In this document: piece after piece, positions 16,613-28,215 of the stretch
Numbering within the stretch: position 1 is the stretch's first letter
Layout: each line of letters opens with the position of its first letter
Assembly (NCBI RefSeq): GCF_014648815.1
Contig: NZ_BMRV01000024.1
Coordinates: 1 to 64,000 of the forward strand
Reading direction: 5' to 3'
Length of the DNA: 64,000 nt
Source of the DNA: Streptomyces flaveolus
GTDB taxonomy: Bacteria > Actinomycetota > Actinomycetes > Streptomycetales > Streptomycetaceae
Program-made: the position numbers and the translations under genes
Notes under the pieces: generated by a model
Database searches by the model: none
Told to the model about the DNA's origin: nothing
Seen by the model: only the letters and a program-made list of their open reading frames with translations

Positions 16613-17674
16613 ATGACCACGGTTCTGCCCCGGACCAGCCGCGAGGTGCGGCTCGCCCGCGTTCCCGAGGCGCTGCCCGTGCCGACCGACTTCACCGTCG
16701 TCGAGACGGCGACGCCCGCTCCGGCACCGGGCCATGTCCTGGTCCGCAACCGCCACTTCCAGGTCTTCGGAGGTCTGCGCACCCTCGTCGGGGGAGGGGC
16801 CGAGGGAACGCCGGTGCCGGGACTGCGCCCCGGGGACGCCCTGTTCGGGCCGGCCGTCGGCGAGGTCGTCGTCGCGCCGCCGGACAGCTCCCTGAGCCCC
16901 GGCGACCTGGTGACGCACCTGATGGGCTGGCGCGAGTACGCCCTCGTGCCCCTGGCCGGATGCGCCCCTCTCGGGCCGGCGGCCGAGCCCGTCGCCCGCC
17001 TCTCCTCCGGTTCCGCCGCCTACGGGGCGCTGACCCGGCTCGCGGGCGTCCGCGAGGGGGACGTCGTCCTGGTCACCGGGGCCGCGGGCGGGGTGGGCTC
17101 GCTGGCCGGACAGATCGCCCGGCTGCTCGGCGCCGCCCGGGTCATCGGCACCACGGGCTCACCGGCCAAGGCGGCGCGCCTGACGTCCGAACTCGGCTAC
17201 GACGCCGTGCTGACCGGCGGCTCGTGGCGCGCGGAGCAGGACACCGCACACCGTGCCTTCTCCCGGCAGCTCTCCGAGGCCGCGCCGGACGGCATCGACG
17301 TCCTGCTGGACAACGTCGGAGGTGTCCAGCTCACCGCGGCCGTGACGGCGGCCCGGCAGGGCGCCCGGTTCGCGCTGGTCGGCGCGCTGTCCGGGCAGCT
17401 CGACCCCCAGAGCCCCGGAGCGACCGCGCCGACGCGGATCGACACCTTCCGGCTCGTGGTCAAGGGGGTTTCCGTGCGCGGATACACCGGCGTCGACCAC
17501 CCCGAGGTGGAGGCCGAATGGAACGACCGGTTCGACGGCTGGCTGCGGTCGGGCGAGATCCGGTTCCCGCTCACCCGGTTCGAGGGCATCGACCGGGCCC
17601 CGCGGGCGTTGCAGGAACTGACCGGGGGACAGACCTTCGGCACGGTCGTCGTCGACCTTCCGGGGCACGGTTGA
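16613..17674 (+). CDS. NADP-dependent MDR-superfamily oxidoreductase
   Basis: A 353-residue zinc-independent medium-chain reductase of the 2-alkenal/prostaglandin-reductase type. The NADPH motif is GAAGGVGSLAG at about 156-166; LDNVGG and HxxVRGY-like VSVRGYTG further on fit the family. No zinc-binding cysteines are seen. It would reduce carbon-carbon double bonds next to carbonyls, or quinones. It heads a three-gene unit with a MerR-type regulator 32 bp downstream and an LLM oxidoreductase, which looks like a response to reactive electrophiles. Regulation by the MerR protein through the palindrome at 16516-16529 is inference. Confidence 0.88.
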   Translation: MTTVLPRTSREVRLARVPEALPVPTDFTVVETATPAPAPGHVLVRNRHFQVFGGLRTLVGGGAEGTPVPGLRPGDALFGPAVGEVVVAPPDSSLSPGDLVTHLMGWREYALVPLAGCAPLGPAAEPVARLSSGSAAYGALTRLAGVREGDVVLVTGAAGGVGSLAGQIARLLGAARVIGTTGSPAKAARLTSELGYDAVLTGGSWRAEQDTAHRAFSRQLSEAAPDGIDVLLDNVGGVQLTAAVTAARQGARFALVGALSGQLDPQSPGATAPTRIDTFRLVVKGVSVRGYTGVDHPEVEAEWNDRFDGWLRSGEIRFPLTRFEGIDRAPRALQELTGGQTFGTVVVDLPGHG

Positions 17675-17706
17675 CGGCCGCCGGTACGACGAGCGGGAGG
17701 CACACG

Positions 17707-18165
17707 ATGCGGATCGGCGACGCCGCGGCAGCCGTCGGCACGACACCGAGGGCACTGCGCTTCTACGAGCAGCGGGGACTGCTGCCGCCACCGCGCCGCA
17801 CCAGGGCCGGTCAGCGCGACTACACGCCCGAGGACCTCGCCGTGCTGCGTGTCGTCCGGTACCTCCTCGGCCTCGGCCTCACCGTCGAGGACCTGGCCGG
17901 GATCGCCGACCGCCTTCCGCTGCTCGCGGGCCGGCCGCCCCGGCCCTGCGACCCGGACGCACCCGGCGAGCCGGCCGTCGTCGGCACGGCGGTGGTGCGG
18001 CGCCGCATCGCCGCGCTCGACTCGGAGATCGAGCGTCTCACCCGGCTGCGGGACGCGCTGCGGGCCGGACTCGACCCGGCCCCGGGCTCGTTCACGAAAC
18101 CGCAACGCGCTTGTCGCACGGCACCGGGAATCGGCGGTCCCGGGTCCGGGTTGGCGCAGTCATGA
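17707..18165 (+). CDS. MerR-family transcriptional regulator
   Basis: A 152-residue MerR protein: winged HTH at 1-70 (RIGDAAAAVGTTPRALRFYE, then RTRAGQRDYTPEDL), then a coiled coil (about 105-130). The effector region is short, with a single cysteine in PPRPCDPD and another near the end (RACRTAP), so no metal site is obvious. The first ATG after the MDR gene is used; the ribosome site is GGGAGG. Its TGA overlaps the ATG of the LLM gene (ATGA), so the two are translationally coupled. It probably controls the MDR-MerR-LLM unit. Confidence 0.88.
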   Translation: MRIGDAAAAVGTTPRALRFYEQRGLLPPPRRTRAGQRDYTPEDLAVLRVVRYLLGLGLTVEDLAGIADRLPLLAGRPPRPCDPDAPGEPAVVGTAVVRRRIAALDSEIERLTRLRDALRAGLDPAPGSFTKPQRACRTAPGIGGPGSGLAQS

Positions 18166-19106
18166 CTGTGGGAGTGGCTCTCAACGCGGCGGACGCCGAC
18201 AACCAGATCGACGCAAGCGTGCGACTGGCCCGGGAGGCGGCGGCAGCCGGGCTCCGGTCGGCCTGGTTCGGCCAGACATTCGGCGCCGACTCGCCCCAGC
18301 TCGCGGCGATCGTCGGGCGCGAGGTACCGGCTCTCCAGGTGGGAACGTCCGCGATCCCCGTCTTCGGCCGGCACCCGCTCACGGTCGCCGGCCAGGCCCT
18401 CACGGCACAGGCGGCCACGCACGGCCGGTACCACCTCGGACTCGCCCTCGGCACCAGGCTGCTCACGGAACAGGGCTTCGGCATCCCCCACGAGCGGCCC
18501 GTCCGCCGGCTGCGCGAGTTCCTCACCGTAGTACGGCAGTTGACCGACACGGGCTCGGCCGACTTCCACGGCGAGCTGCTCAGCGCCACCACACCGGTAC
18601 CCGCGCGCGTGCCGGGAGCGGAGTCCGGCGTGCCGCTGCTGGTCGCCGCGATGGGCCCCCAGGCGCTGAGGGCGAGCGGCGAACTCGCGGACGGGATCCT
18701 GCCCTACCTCGCCGGGCCCCGAGCCCTCGCCGAGCACATCGTTCCGGCCGTCACCGCGGCCGCCGCGGCAGCCGGCCGTCCCGCGCCCCGCATCGTGGCA
18801 CTCGTACCCGGTGTGGTCACCGACGACGTGACCGCCGTGCGCGAGAAGGCCGCCGAACAGCTGGCCTTCTACGAGCAGTTCCCGTCCTACGCCCGGGCCA
18901 TCGAGCTGTCCGGGGTCCGTCGGGCGGTCGACGTGGCCGTGATCGGCGACGAGCGGACGGTCGCCGCCGAGGTGGGTCGCTACCGGGACGCCGGAGCGAC
19001 GGAGGTGGTGTTCACGTCCACGGAGCTCGCGGGCGACACCTACCGGCGACGCACCTGGGACCTGCTCGGGTCCCTCGCCGAAACCGGCGCCCGGACCGTC
19101 GCCTAG
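18162..19106 (+). CDS. LLM-class F420-dependent oxidoreductase
   Basis: A 314-residue luciferase-like TIM-barrel protein. Recognisable are an N-terminal strand with MTVGVALNAADADNQ, the AQAATHGRYHLGLALG segment typical of F420-binding LLM proteins, and LLVAAMGPQALR-ASGELADG. It would use reduced F420 to reduce an unknown substrate. The start overlaps the MerR stop by four bases. The stop TAG (19104-19106) overlaps the stop of the convergent molybdoenzyme: both genes use the same CTAG. Confidence 0.88.
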   Translation: MTVGVALNAADADNQIDASVRLAREAAAAGLRSAWFGQTFGADSPQLAAIVGREVPALQVGTSAIPVFGRHPLTVAGQALTAQAATHGRYHLGLALGTRLLTEQGFGIPHERPVRRLREFLTVVRQLTDTGSADFHGELLSATTPVPARVPGAESGVPLLVAAMGPQALRASGELADGILPYLAGPRALAEHIVPAVTAAAAAAGRPAPRIVALVPGVVTDDVTAVREKAAEQLAFYEQFPSYARAIELSGVRRAVDVAVIGDERTVAAEVGRYRDAGATEVVFTSTELAGDTYRRRTWDLLGSLAETGARTVA

Positions 19107-21421
19107 ACCGGCGTCCGGACCGACGCCGACCGGACCGCGGCAGGTTCCAGGCGCACCACGATCCCCTTGGAGGTCGGCTGGTTGCTGATGTCGGCGACGC
19201 TGTCCAGCGGCACCAGGACGTTGGTCTCGGGGTAGTACGCGGCGGCGGAACCGCGCGCGGCCGGGTACGGGACGATCTCGAAGTCCTCGGCCCGGCGCTC
19301 GGTGCCGTCGGTCCACACGCCGACCAGGTCGACGTGCTGTCCCTCGGCCAGGCCCAGTGCGCTCAGGTCCGCCGGATTGACCAGCACCACGCGGCGGTTG
19401 CCGTGGATGCCCCGGTAGCGGTCGTTGGGCGTGTAGGGGACGGTGTTCCACTGATCGTGGGAGCGCAGCGTCTGCAACAGGAGGTGCCCCTCCGGAACGT
19501 CGGGCATCTCCCAGGCGTTGCGGGTGAACATCGCCTTGCCCGACGCGGTGGCGAAGACGCCCTCGTTCACCGGGTTCGGCAGCCGGATCCCGCCGGGGCG
19601 CAACACCCGCCGGTTGAAGTCGTGCAGTCCCGGCACGATGCGCGAGATCCGGTCACGGATCGTCCCGTAGTCCGCCTCGAACCGGCCCCAGGGGATGTCC
19701 GTCCGGTCGCCGAGGGTCCGACGGGCCAGCCGGCACAGAATGGCGACCTCGCTGAGCAGCACCTTGGAGGCCGGTTCCAGACGCCCGCGGGAGGTGTGCA
19801 CCTCGCTCATCGAGTTCTCCACGGTGACGAACTGCTCACCGCCCGCCTGGATGTCACGCTCGGTACGGCCGAGCGTGGGCAGGATGAGCGCGGTCTCGCC
19901 GCAGACCGTGTGGGACCTGTTCAGCTTGGTGGAGATGTGGGCGGTCAGACGGCATCGGCGCATGGCGTCCTCGGTGACGGTGCTGTCCGGAGCCGCCCGC
20001 ACGAAGTTCCCGGCCAGGGCGAGGAAGAACGTGACCCGGCCTTCGCGCATCGCCTTGATCGAGTTGACCGAGTCGAGTCCGTGAGCGCGCGGCGGGTCGA
20101 AACCGAACTCCTGCTGGAGCGCGTCCAGGAACGAGTCCGGCATCTGTTCCCAGATCCCCATGGTCCGGTCGCCCTGCACGTTGCTGTGCCCCCGCACGGG
20201 ACAGGCGCCGGTACCCGCCCGGCCGAGGTTCCCGCGCAGCAGCAGGAAGTTCACGATCTCCCGGATGGTGGGGACGCCGTGCTTGTGCTGGGTGATTCCC
20301 ATGGCCCAGCAGACGATGATCCGTTCGCTGCGCAGGACGTCGTCGCGGACCTTCTCGATCTTCTCGCGGCTCAGTCCCGTGGCCGCGACGATGTCCTGCC
20401 AGTCGACGGTGCGGGCGTGTTCGGCGAACTCCTGGAAGCCGCTCGTGCAGGACTGGAGGAAGTCGTGGTCCAGGACCTCGCCCGGCCGTGCGTCCTCGGC
20501 CTCCAGCAGCAGTCGGTTCAGCCCCTGGAAGAGGGCCAGGTCGCCACCGGGGCGGATGTGCAGGAACCGGTCGGCGATCTGGACACCGGAGCCGATCACC
20601 CCGCGTGCCTTCTGCGGGTTCTTGAACCTCAGCAGCCCGGCCTCGGGCAGCGGGTTCACGGCGATGATGCGGGCTCCGTTCAGCTTGGCCTGCTCCAGCG
20701 CCGACAGTTGCCGCGGGTGATTGGTGCCCGGGTTCTGCCCGACCAGGAAGATCAGGTCGGCCTCGTGGAGATCGTCCAGGCTGACGGTGCCCTTGCCGGT
20801 GCCGAGCGTCTCGTGCAGGGCGAAGCCGCTGGACTCGTGGCACATGTTGCTGCAGTCGGGCAGGTTGTTGGTGCCGTAGGCCCTGGCGAACAGCTGGAGG
20901 ACGAACGCCGCCTCGTTGCCGGCCCGGCCGGAGGTGTAGAAGACGGCTTCGTCCGGGGAGTCGAGGGACGTCAGTTCCGCGGCGAGCAGTGCGAAGGCGT
21001 CGTTCCAGCTGATCGGCTCGTAGTGATCGGAACCGGGGCGCTTGACCACCGGTTCGGTGAGCCGTCCCTGCTGGTTCAGCCACATGTCCGAGCGCCGGCC
21101 CAGGTCGGAGACGGAGTGGCGGCGGAAGAAGTCGGGCGTGATGCGTCGCGTCGTCGCCTCGTCGTTGATGTGCTTGGCGCCGTTCTCGCAGTACTCGTTG
21201 CGGTGCCGGTGCCCGGGCGAGGGATCCGCCCAGGCGCACCCGGGGCAGTCGGTGCCGTCCACCTGATTCATGGTCAGCAGCGTCACCCCCGTCCGGAGCG
21301 GGGAGGTCTGCTCCAGGGAGTACTCGAGCGCGTGCACGACGGCGGGCACCCCGGCCGCCCACTTCTTGGGCGGGGTCACCGTGAGGGAGTCCTCCGGCTC
21401 TTCGCTCGGCGGCTTCTTCAT
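19103..21421 (-). CDS. FdhF/YdeP-family molybdopterin oxidoreductase
   Basis: A 772-residue molybdopterin enzyme of the YdeP/FdhF-like group. The N-terminus has DCPGCAWADP with Cys59 and Cys62 and a third cysteine at about 78, the family's iron-sulfur site; DCSNMCHES and GQNPGTNHPRQLSALE are molybdopterin-binding blocks; the C-terminal dinucleotide-binding domain starts near 640 (RSHDQWNTVPYT). In E. coli, YdeP is linked to acid resistance, and formate oxidation is not proven for this branch. It starts at 21421 with GGAGAGG upstream, 35 bp after an SRPBCC gene on the same strand. A broken moeA lies at 26411, so cofactor supply must come from elsewhere. Confidence 0.92.
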   Translation of the reverse strand: MKKPPSEEPEDSLTVTPPKKWAAGVPAVVHALEYSLEQTSPLRTGVTLLTMNQVDGTDCPGCAWADPSPGHRHRNEYCENGAKHINDEATTRRITPDFFRRHSVSDLGRRSDMWLNQQGRLTEPVVKRPGSDHYEPISWNDAFALLAAELTSLDSPDEAVFYTSGRAGNEAAFVLQLFARAYGTNNLPDCSNMCHESSGFALHETLGTGKGTVSLDDLHEADLIFLVGQNPGTNHPRQLSALEQAKLNGARIIAVNPLPEAGLLRFKNPQKARGVIGSGVQIADRFLHIRPGGDLALFQGLNRLLLEAEDARPGEVLDHDFLQSCTSGFQEFAEHARTVDWQDIVAATGLSREKIEKVRDDVLRSERIIVCWAMGITQHKHGVPTIREIVNFLLLRGNLGRAGTGACPVRGHSNVQGDRTMGIWEQMPDSFLDALQQEFGFDPPRAHGLDSVNSIKAMREGRVTFFLALAGNFVRAAPDSTVTEDAMRRCRLTAHISTKLNRSHTVCGETALILPTLGRTERDIQAGGEQFVTVENSMSEVHTSRGRLEPASKVLLSEVAILCRLARRTLGDRTDIPWGRFEADYGTIRDRISRIVPGLHDFNRRVLRPGGIRLPNPVNEGVFATASGKAMFTRNAWEMPDVPEGHLLLQTLRSHDQWNTVPYTPNDRYRGIHGNRRVVLVNPADLSALGLAEGQHVDLVGVWTDGTERRAEDFEIVPYPAARGSAAAYYPETNVLVPLDSVADISNQPTSKGIVVRLEPAAVRSASVRTPV

Positions 21422-21456
21422 GGGTGCGCCTCTCCTCTTCTCCTGCCGCTGGGCGA

Positions 21457-21975
21457 TCAGCCGACGGGCCAGTTGGGCACCCGGCTCCTGGGCGGTTCCG
21501 GTTCCAGGGGACGGACGTGACCGTTGCGGATGACTCCGCGCCAGGCCCCGCACTCCTCCCCGAGTCCTTCGATGAACTCCTTGAAGTTCCCGAGCTCGTG
21601 CCGCACGACGCGGTCGGTCACCCCGGGGAGACGGGCCGGCAGACCCGTGAGACCGCGCGGCGCGAACTCCAGCCGCACGGTGACCGTCGCCCCGCCCGCC
21701 GCGGTGGGCCGGAAGGACACCCGGCCCCGGTGCGAGGGGCCCCGCCCGAGACTCCGCCAGGTCAGGTGGGAGTCGGGCACCTGTTCCAGGATCTCGGCCG
21801 CGAACTCGCGACGCACGGGCCCGGACCCGATGACCCACACGAGCACGGCGGGCCGGACCTGGTCGACCCGCCGCACCCATGACATGAACCGCGGAAAGGT
21901 CTTGAACTGGGTCCACTGGTTGTACGCGGTACGCACCGGTACCGAGACCTCGATCGTTTCCTCGACGCTGTGCAT
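21457..21975 (-). CDS. SRPBCC-family protein (polyketide cyclase/START-like)
   Basis: A 172-residue helix-grip protein. The opening ETIEVSVPVRTAYNQWTQFKTFPRFM is the standard beta1-helix start of cyclase/dehydrase-like SRPBCC proteins, and the C-terminal helix (VRHELGNFKEFIEGLGEE) closes the pocket. The last 25 residues are a proline-rich tail. Proteins like this bind hydrophobic ligands, but the function is unknown. It is 35 bp upstream of the molybdoenzyme on the same strand, so co-transcription is likely. The family also occurs as stand-alone stress proteins. Confidence 0.85.
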   Translation of the reverse strand: MHSVEETIEVSVPVRTAYNQWTQFKTFPRFMSWVRRVDQVRPAVLVWVIGSGPVRREFAAEILEQVPDSHLTWRSLGRGPSHRGRVSFRPTAAGGATVTVRLEFAPRGLTGLPARLPGVTDRVVRHELGNFKEFIEGLGEECGAWRGVIRNGHVRPLEPEPPRSRVPNWPVG

Positions 21976-22083
21976 GGCCCACCTGCTCCGGACGCTGTCT
22001 CCCGGTCGCGGGGGAAGGCGGGAGGCCGATCCGCACGCCTGCCCGCCGTTCTGCCCGCTGTTCGTGTCCGACTGCCGCCGTCC

Positions 22084-22161
22084 TCAGGACTGTGGCCGCT
22101 TCCCGTGGTTGGCGGCGTGATTGCGGCGCGCCTTCTTCTTCCGACGTCGCTTCGAAGACAT
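22084..22161 (-). CDS. Ribosomal protein bL37-like small basic protein (25 residues)
   Basis: A 25-residue, very basic protein: starts MSSKRRRKKKARR and ends NHAANHGKRPQS. The NHGKRP ending and the Lys/Arg run match bL37, the tiny large-subunit protein found in actinobacterial ribosomes. It starts at 22161 behind a near-perfect GGAGGAGGG site and is too short for most gene callers. It lies between the SRPBCC gene and the divergent GreA-like gene with its own spacing. Confidence 0.8.
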   Translation of the reverse strand: MSSKRRRKKKARRNHAANHGKRPQS

Positions 22162-22325
22162 GTCACCCTCCTCCCCGTGCAGGTGGGGAGCGTTGCGAGC
22201 GCTGACCACCCCCACCGTTCCACATGGCACCGAGCGACGCGACTCGAGGCGATTTCGGGCACGAACCCGACTAAAATGTCCCGCAGACCGTGCCCCGGCT
22301 GCCTCCTGTACGCAGAGGAGCAGGA

Positions 22326-22841
22326 ATGCCCAGCGAACCCGCACCCATCAGCGCCGACGCCCGAGCCGCCCTGGAACAAGAACGCGCCGACCTGCAGGCC
22401 GAACGCGGGAGAGTCGCGGCGACGCTGCGGGACTCCGACACGGAGGTGGGCGACCGCGCCGACGCGGCCGACGAGCTGCAACGCGCCGACGCGCTAGAGC
22501 GGCTGGACTCCCGCATCGCGGACATCACCACCCGCCTCACCCGGGCGGAGACCGCGGGCCCGCCCCCGACCGACGTGGTGGGCGTGGGCAGCTCGGTCAC
22601 CGTGCGGTACGGCGACGGCACGGAGGAGACCCTCGAGATCGGCGAGCGCGCCGAGGCGTCGGACCAGGAACTGGTCACGGCCGACAGCCCCCTCGGGCGC
22701 GCCCTCCTCGGCCGCCGCCCCGGGGACACGGTCACCTACGACGCGCCGGGAGGGCGCACGACCGCCGCCGTCGTGTCCCTGGGCGGGGCGGCAGCCGGTC
22801 GGACACCACCGGCGGACGGTCGACAGGAAGGACCCCCGTGA
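22326..22841 (+). CDS. GreA/GreB-family elongation-factor-like protein
   Basis: A 171-residue protein with an N-terminal coiled coil (about 10-75, rich in Glu/Arg/Asp/Ala) and a C-terminal FKBP-like domain (about 85-150). The latter ends with the Gre pattern SPLGRALLGRRPGDTVTYDAPGG. Gre factors enter the RNA polymerase secondary channel and stimulate transcript cleavage; acidic residues at the coiled-coil tip are needed. Here the tip region has TEVGDRADAADE. It may be a stress-specific paralogue rather than housekeeping GreA. A TAAAAT -10-like box is at 22272-22277. Its stop overlaps the next start by four bases (GTGA). Confidence 0.85.
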   Translation: MPSEPAPISADARAALEQERADLQAERGRVAATLRDSDTEVGDRADAADELQRADALERLDSRIADITTRLTRAETAGPPPTDVVGVGSSVTVRYGDGTEETLEIGERAEASDQELVTADSPLGRALLGRRPGDTVTYDAPGGRTTAAVVSLGGAAAGRTPPADGRQEGPP

Positions 22842-23209
22842 CCGGAGAGATCACCTGTCGCAGGGTGTACGAGGAGCCGTCGCCGCAGGACGGCAAGCGG
22901 GTGCTGGTGGACCGCCTGTGGCCGCGCGGGGTGAGCAAGGAGGCGGCACACCTGGACACGTGGCTGAAGGACGTCGCGCCCTCGACCGATCTGCGCCGCT
23001 GGTACCAGCACGACCCCCAACGGTTCGCCGAATTCCGCCGGCGCTATCTCGCCGAGCTGGACGACCCGGAGCACGAGCAGGCCGTCCGGGAACTGCGCGA
23101 CCTGGCGGCCCGCGGCAGGGTCACGCTGCTGACGGCCACCAAGGACGCGGACCACAGCGAGGCCGCCGTGCTGGCCGAATGGCTGAACGACGGCAGGACC
23201 TCACCATGA
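22838..23209 (+). CDS. DUF488-family protein, YeaO-like
   Basis: A 123-residue protein of the YeaO-type DUF488 family: RVYEEPSPQDGKRVLVDRLW followed by PRGVSKEAAHLDTWLKDVAPS, with RFAEFRRRYLAEL later. The family is widespread and of unproven function. The GTG start overlaps the GreA-like stop and has AGGAAGG upstream, so the two are coupled. It lacks the CHR motif of the longer DUF488 protein that converges on it from 23214. Confidence 0.85.
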   Translation: MTGEITCRRVYEEPSPQDGKRVLVDRLWPRGVSKEAAHLDTWLKDVAPSTDLRRWYQHDPQRFAEFRRRYLAELDDPEHEQAVRELRDLAARGRVTLLTATKDADHSEAAVLAEWLNDGRTSP

Positions 23210-23213
23210 GGCC

Positions 23214-23746
23214 TCACGCGTCGTCCTCGCCCGGCGGGTAGGTCAGGCGTCCGTCCCGGACGCGCGCGTGAGGGTTCAGGGCGGCGGGCTTCGTCGTCGT
23301 GGCCGACATGATGTGCGCGACCTCCACGCCGGCGACGATCAGGGCATCGGTGATCAGCCTGCGATGGCAGCGCCAGGGCACCGCCTCGCTGCACATGATC
23401 GCCGGCCGTCCCTGGGCGGCGAGGCCGACCAACTCGTCCAGCCCTTCCTTGAATTCGTCGCTCGCCATGTGGTCGGCGTAGTCCCGGAACGCCTTGACCC
23501 GCCATGCGCCGTTCTCGCTCGGCACGCCCTTGGGGGTGTGCCGTCGACCGCCCAGCTGGGGTATCCGCCGGTAGGCGATGTCGGGAGGGAGCGCGTCGAC
23601 GATCGCGGACCGGTTCCACTGCGGGTACTTCCGTGACGAGGGGAAGGAGCGCACGTCCACGAGGTCGGTCACCTCGTTGTTCCGCAGTATCGTCAGCATC
23701 TCGTCGAAGTCGCGGGTCGAATGCCCCACCGTGCAGACACGGTTCG

Positions 23747-23750
<4 letters not shown>
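23214..23750 (-). CDS. DUF488-family protein with CHR motif
   Basis: A 178-residue DUF488 protein of the longer type. It opens RVCTVGHSTRDFDEMLTIL, then DLVDVRSFPSSRKYPQWN, and carries the conserved CSEAVPWRCHRRLI near residue 120-133, suggesting a thiol-based or nucleic-acid-related active site. No experimental function is agreed. Its ATG at 23750 overlaps the stop of the ClpC-like gene (ATGA), so it is translated from the clp message. It is only distantly related to the YeaO-like DUF488 protein at 22838. Confidence 0.88.
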
Positions 23751-26251
<2,501 letters not shown>

Positions 26252-26410
26252 GACAGCTCCTGGTGCAGTGACAGGGGTCCTTCAACCGAAGCGCGTCGCC
26301 GGGGGCCCCGCAACCCGGAGCGGACGCCTGGAGCGGGCCCCTGGAGCGGCCTCCCGCGGCGCGGGCCGAGTTGGCACCGCGGGGAACGGTCGGGTACACC
26401 CGTCAGGTGT

Positions 26411-27319
26411 TGTTTCGCCGGCGCCGCCGCCGTACTGCGCGCGGAGCACGCGGAGGCCCACGACGGCGTCCTGCGGCACCGCTTCGCAGGACCCGGCGTC
26501 CCACCCGCCGGCCGCGACATCCGGCCTCGCGGCCAGGAGTGCCGGGCCGGTGAGACCCTGCTTCCCGCCGGCACCACCGTGACCCCGGCGGTGCTGGGCC
26601 TGGCCGCCGCGGCCGGCTGCGACCACCTGTCGGTGCACCGCCCTCCGAGCGCCGAACTCCTCGTGCTGGGCGACGAGTTGCCGGCACACGGCGTCCCCAG
26701 GGGCGGACGGGTCCGTGACGCCCTCGGCCCCATGGTGCCGCCCTGGCTGGACTTCTGCGGCGCCCGGACCGTCAGGGTCCGCATGATCGGGGACGAATTC
26801 GGTCTGCTCCGGGAGGCCGTCCGCCGCTCACCCGCCGACGTCGTGGTCACCACCGGCAGCACCGCCGCCGGCCCGGTCGACTTCCTCCACGACGTCCTGA
26901 GCCGCGAGGGCGCCCTGCTGACGGTCGACTCCGTGGCCGTGCGACCGGGGCACCCGATGCTGCTCGCCGAGCTGCCGCCCGCCGCCGACGGCCGCGCCCG
27001 CCGGCTCGTGGGGCTCCCCGGCAATCCGCTCGCCGCCGCGGCCGGAGCGGTGACCCTGCTCCACCCGCTGCTGCGGCGCCTCGGCGGACACGCCGAACCG
27101 GAGCCCCTCCACCTGACTGTCGCGACCGGTCTGACAGGTCATCCGCGCGACACGCGTCTGCTGCCGGTGCTGCACACGGGCGAGGGAGCGGTGCCGCTCC
27201 CGTTCGACGGTCCGGCCATGCTGCGCGGACTGGCGCTCGCCGACGGCCTCGCGGTCGTCCCGCCCGGCGGTGCCCCGGCCGGCGCCCGCGTGAGGTTCCT
27301 GAGACTTCCGGGACGGTGA
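26411..27319 (+). pseudogene. moeA: moeA-like gene, 5'-truncated
   Basis: The last ~300 residues of a molybdopterin molybdotransferase are open up to 27319: domain II ending (GPGVPPAGRDIRPRGQECRA and GETLLPAGT), then AGCDHLSVHRPPSAELLVLGDEL, the MoeA/MogA-like active region DVVVTTGSTAAGPVDFLHDVL, and GLPGNPLAAAAGA. MoeA is about 400 residues; the first ~100, including the usual SAMDG active loop, are absent. No ATG/GTG with a ribosome site precedes 26411, and the ClpC gene starts on the other strand at 26251. An internal GTG start at 26578 is possible but would make an even shorter protein. Confidence 0.7.
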
Positions 27320-27381
27320 AGGCCGGCCGGACCCGGGTGGCGACGCGCGAACCTGGAAAGAGCAAGGAGTACGTGCCAGAC

Positions 27382-28215
27382 ATGCCGATCTTTCGCCACC
27401 TCCTCCCTCCCGCGTCACGCAACGGCCGGCGCCCTTGGGTGGCGGGTGCGCGGCGAGTCGTGTCACCACGCGGTGCGCTGACCCTGCACGAGGCGGACGG
27501 AGCTCTCCTGTTCGCCGTGCGAGCCGCGCTCGCCATGGGGTCCGTGGCCGTGCCGATCACGCTGGCGGGGCGCCCCGACCTCGCCGTCTACGCCATGCTG
27601 GGCTCCTTCACCACCACCTTCGGCCGCGATCTCCCGTACCGGCGCCGCGCCCCCGTCCTCGCGGTGGTGGCCGCCGCCATGACGGCGCTCGTCGCCTCGG
27701 GCGCAACCCTCGCCGTGTGGGTGGGGCAGGGTGCGGGAGGAGCCGGCGTCGCCGTGGTGGTCGCGGCGACCGCCCTGGTCGCGGGAGCGGCGAAGTTCGC
27801 CTGCGACGCCACGCGGCTGGGCGGGCTCGGCGCCGTGCTGCTGCTGTTCTCCTTCGCTGTCGCGGCCAACGACTCGACCACCGGTGCCGACGTCCTCCCC
27901 TACACCGCCCTCGCCGCGGCCGGAGCGGCCTGGGCCTGGCTGCTGGCCGTGTCGGGACGGCTCGTGCACCCCGACCGGCCGCAACGGGTCGCCGTGGCCA
28001 CCGCCCTGCGCCGACTCGCCGATCTGCTGGACGCGGCCGGTGCCGGGGAACCGCCTCGGCAGACCCGGCACCGGGCGACCACCGCCGTCCTCCACGCGTA
28101 CCACTGCCTCGGGGTCGCTCCGCTGGTGGGCGCAGGGAAGGCCGGACCGGGTCGCGAGGCGGCCTTCCGGCGCCTGACCGACCTGTCCCCGCCGCTGCGG
28201 AGCGCCGTTTTCTAA
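27382..28215 (+). CDS. FUSC-like membrane protein, short form
   Basis: About 277 residues. After a short basic head come six hydrophobic segments (about 45-185; e.g. VVAAAMTALVASGATLAVWV and VLLLFSFAVAAN) followed by a soluble helix-rich tail. This is the pattern of the N-terminal half of FUSC/aromatic-acid-exporter proteins, which normally carry a second half. The protein may be a natural short form or be truncated. Starts at 27316 (GTG, overlapping the moeA stop), 27373 (GTG) and 27382 (ATG) are possible; AAGGAG at 27364-27369 favours the last two. The stop codon (28213-28215) lies inside an inverted repeat ahead of the TetR gene. Confidence 0.7.
   Translation: MPIFRHLLPPASRNGRRPWVAGARRVVSPRGALTLHEADGALLFAVRAALAMGSVAVPITLAGRPDLAVYAMLGSFTTTFGRDLPYRRRAPVLAVVAAAMTALVASGATLAVWVGQGAGGAGVAVVVAATALVAGAAKFACDATRLGGLGAVLLLFSFAVAANDSTTGADVLPYTALAAAGAAWAWLLAVSGRLVHPDRPQRVAVATALRRLADLLDAAGAGEPPRQTRHRATTAVLHAYHCLGVAPLVGAGKAGPGREAAFRRLTDLSPPLRSAVF

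Noticed and set aside
17849..21520. A 1223-codon plus-strand open frame
   Set aside because: Runs through the MerR and LLM genes and antisense to the molybdoenzyme; no domain recognisable.
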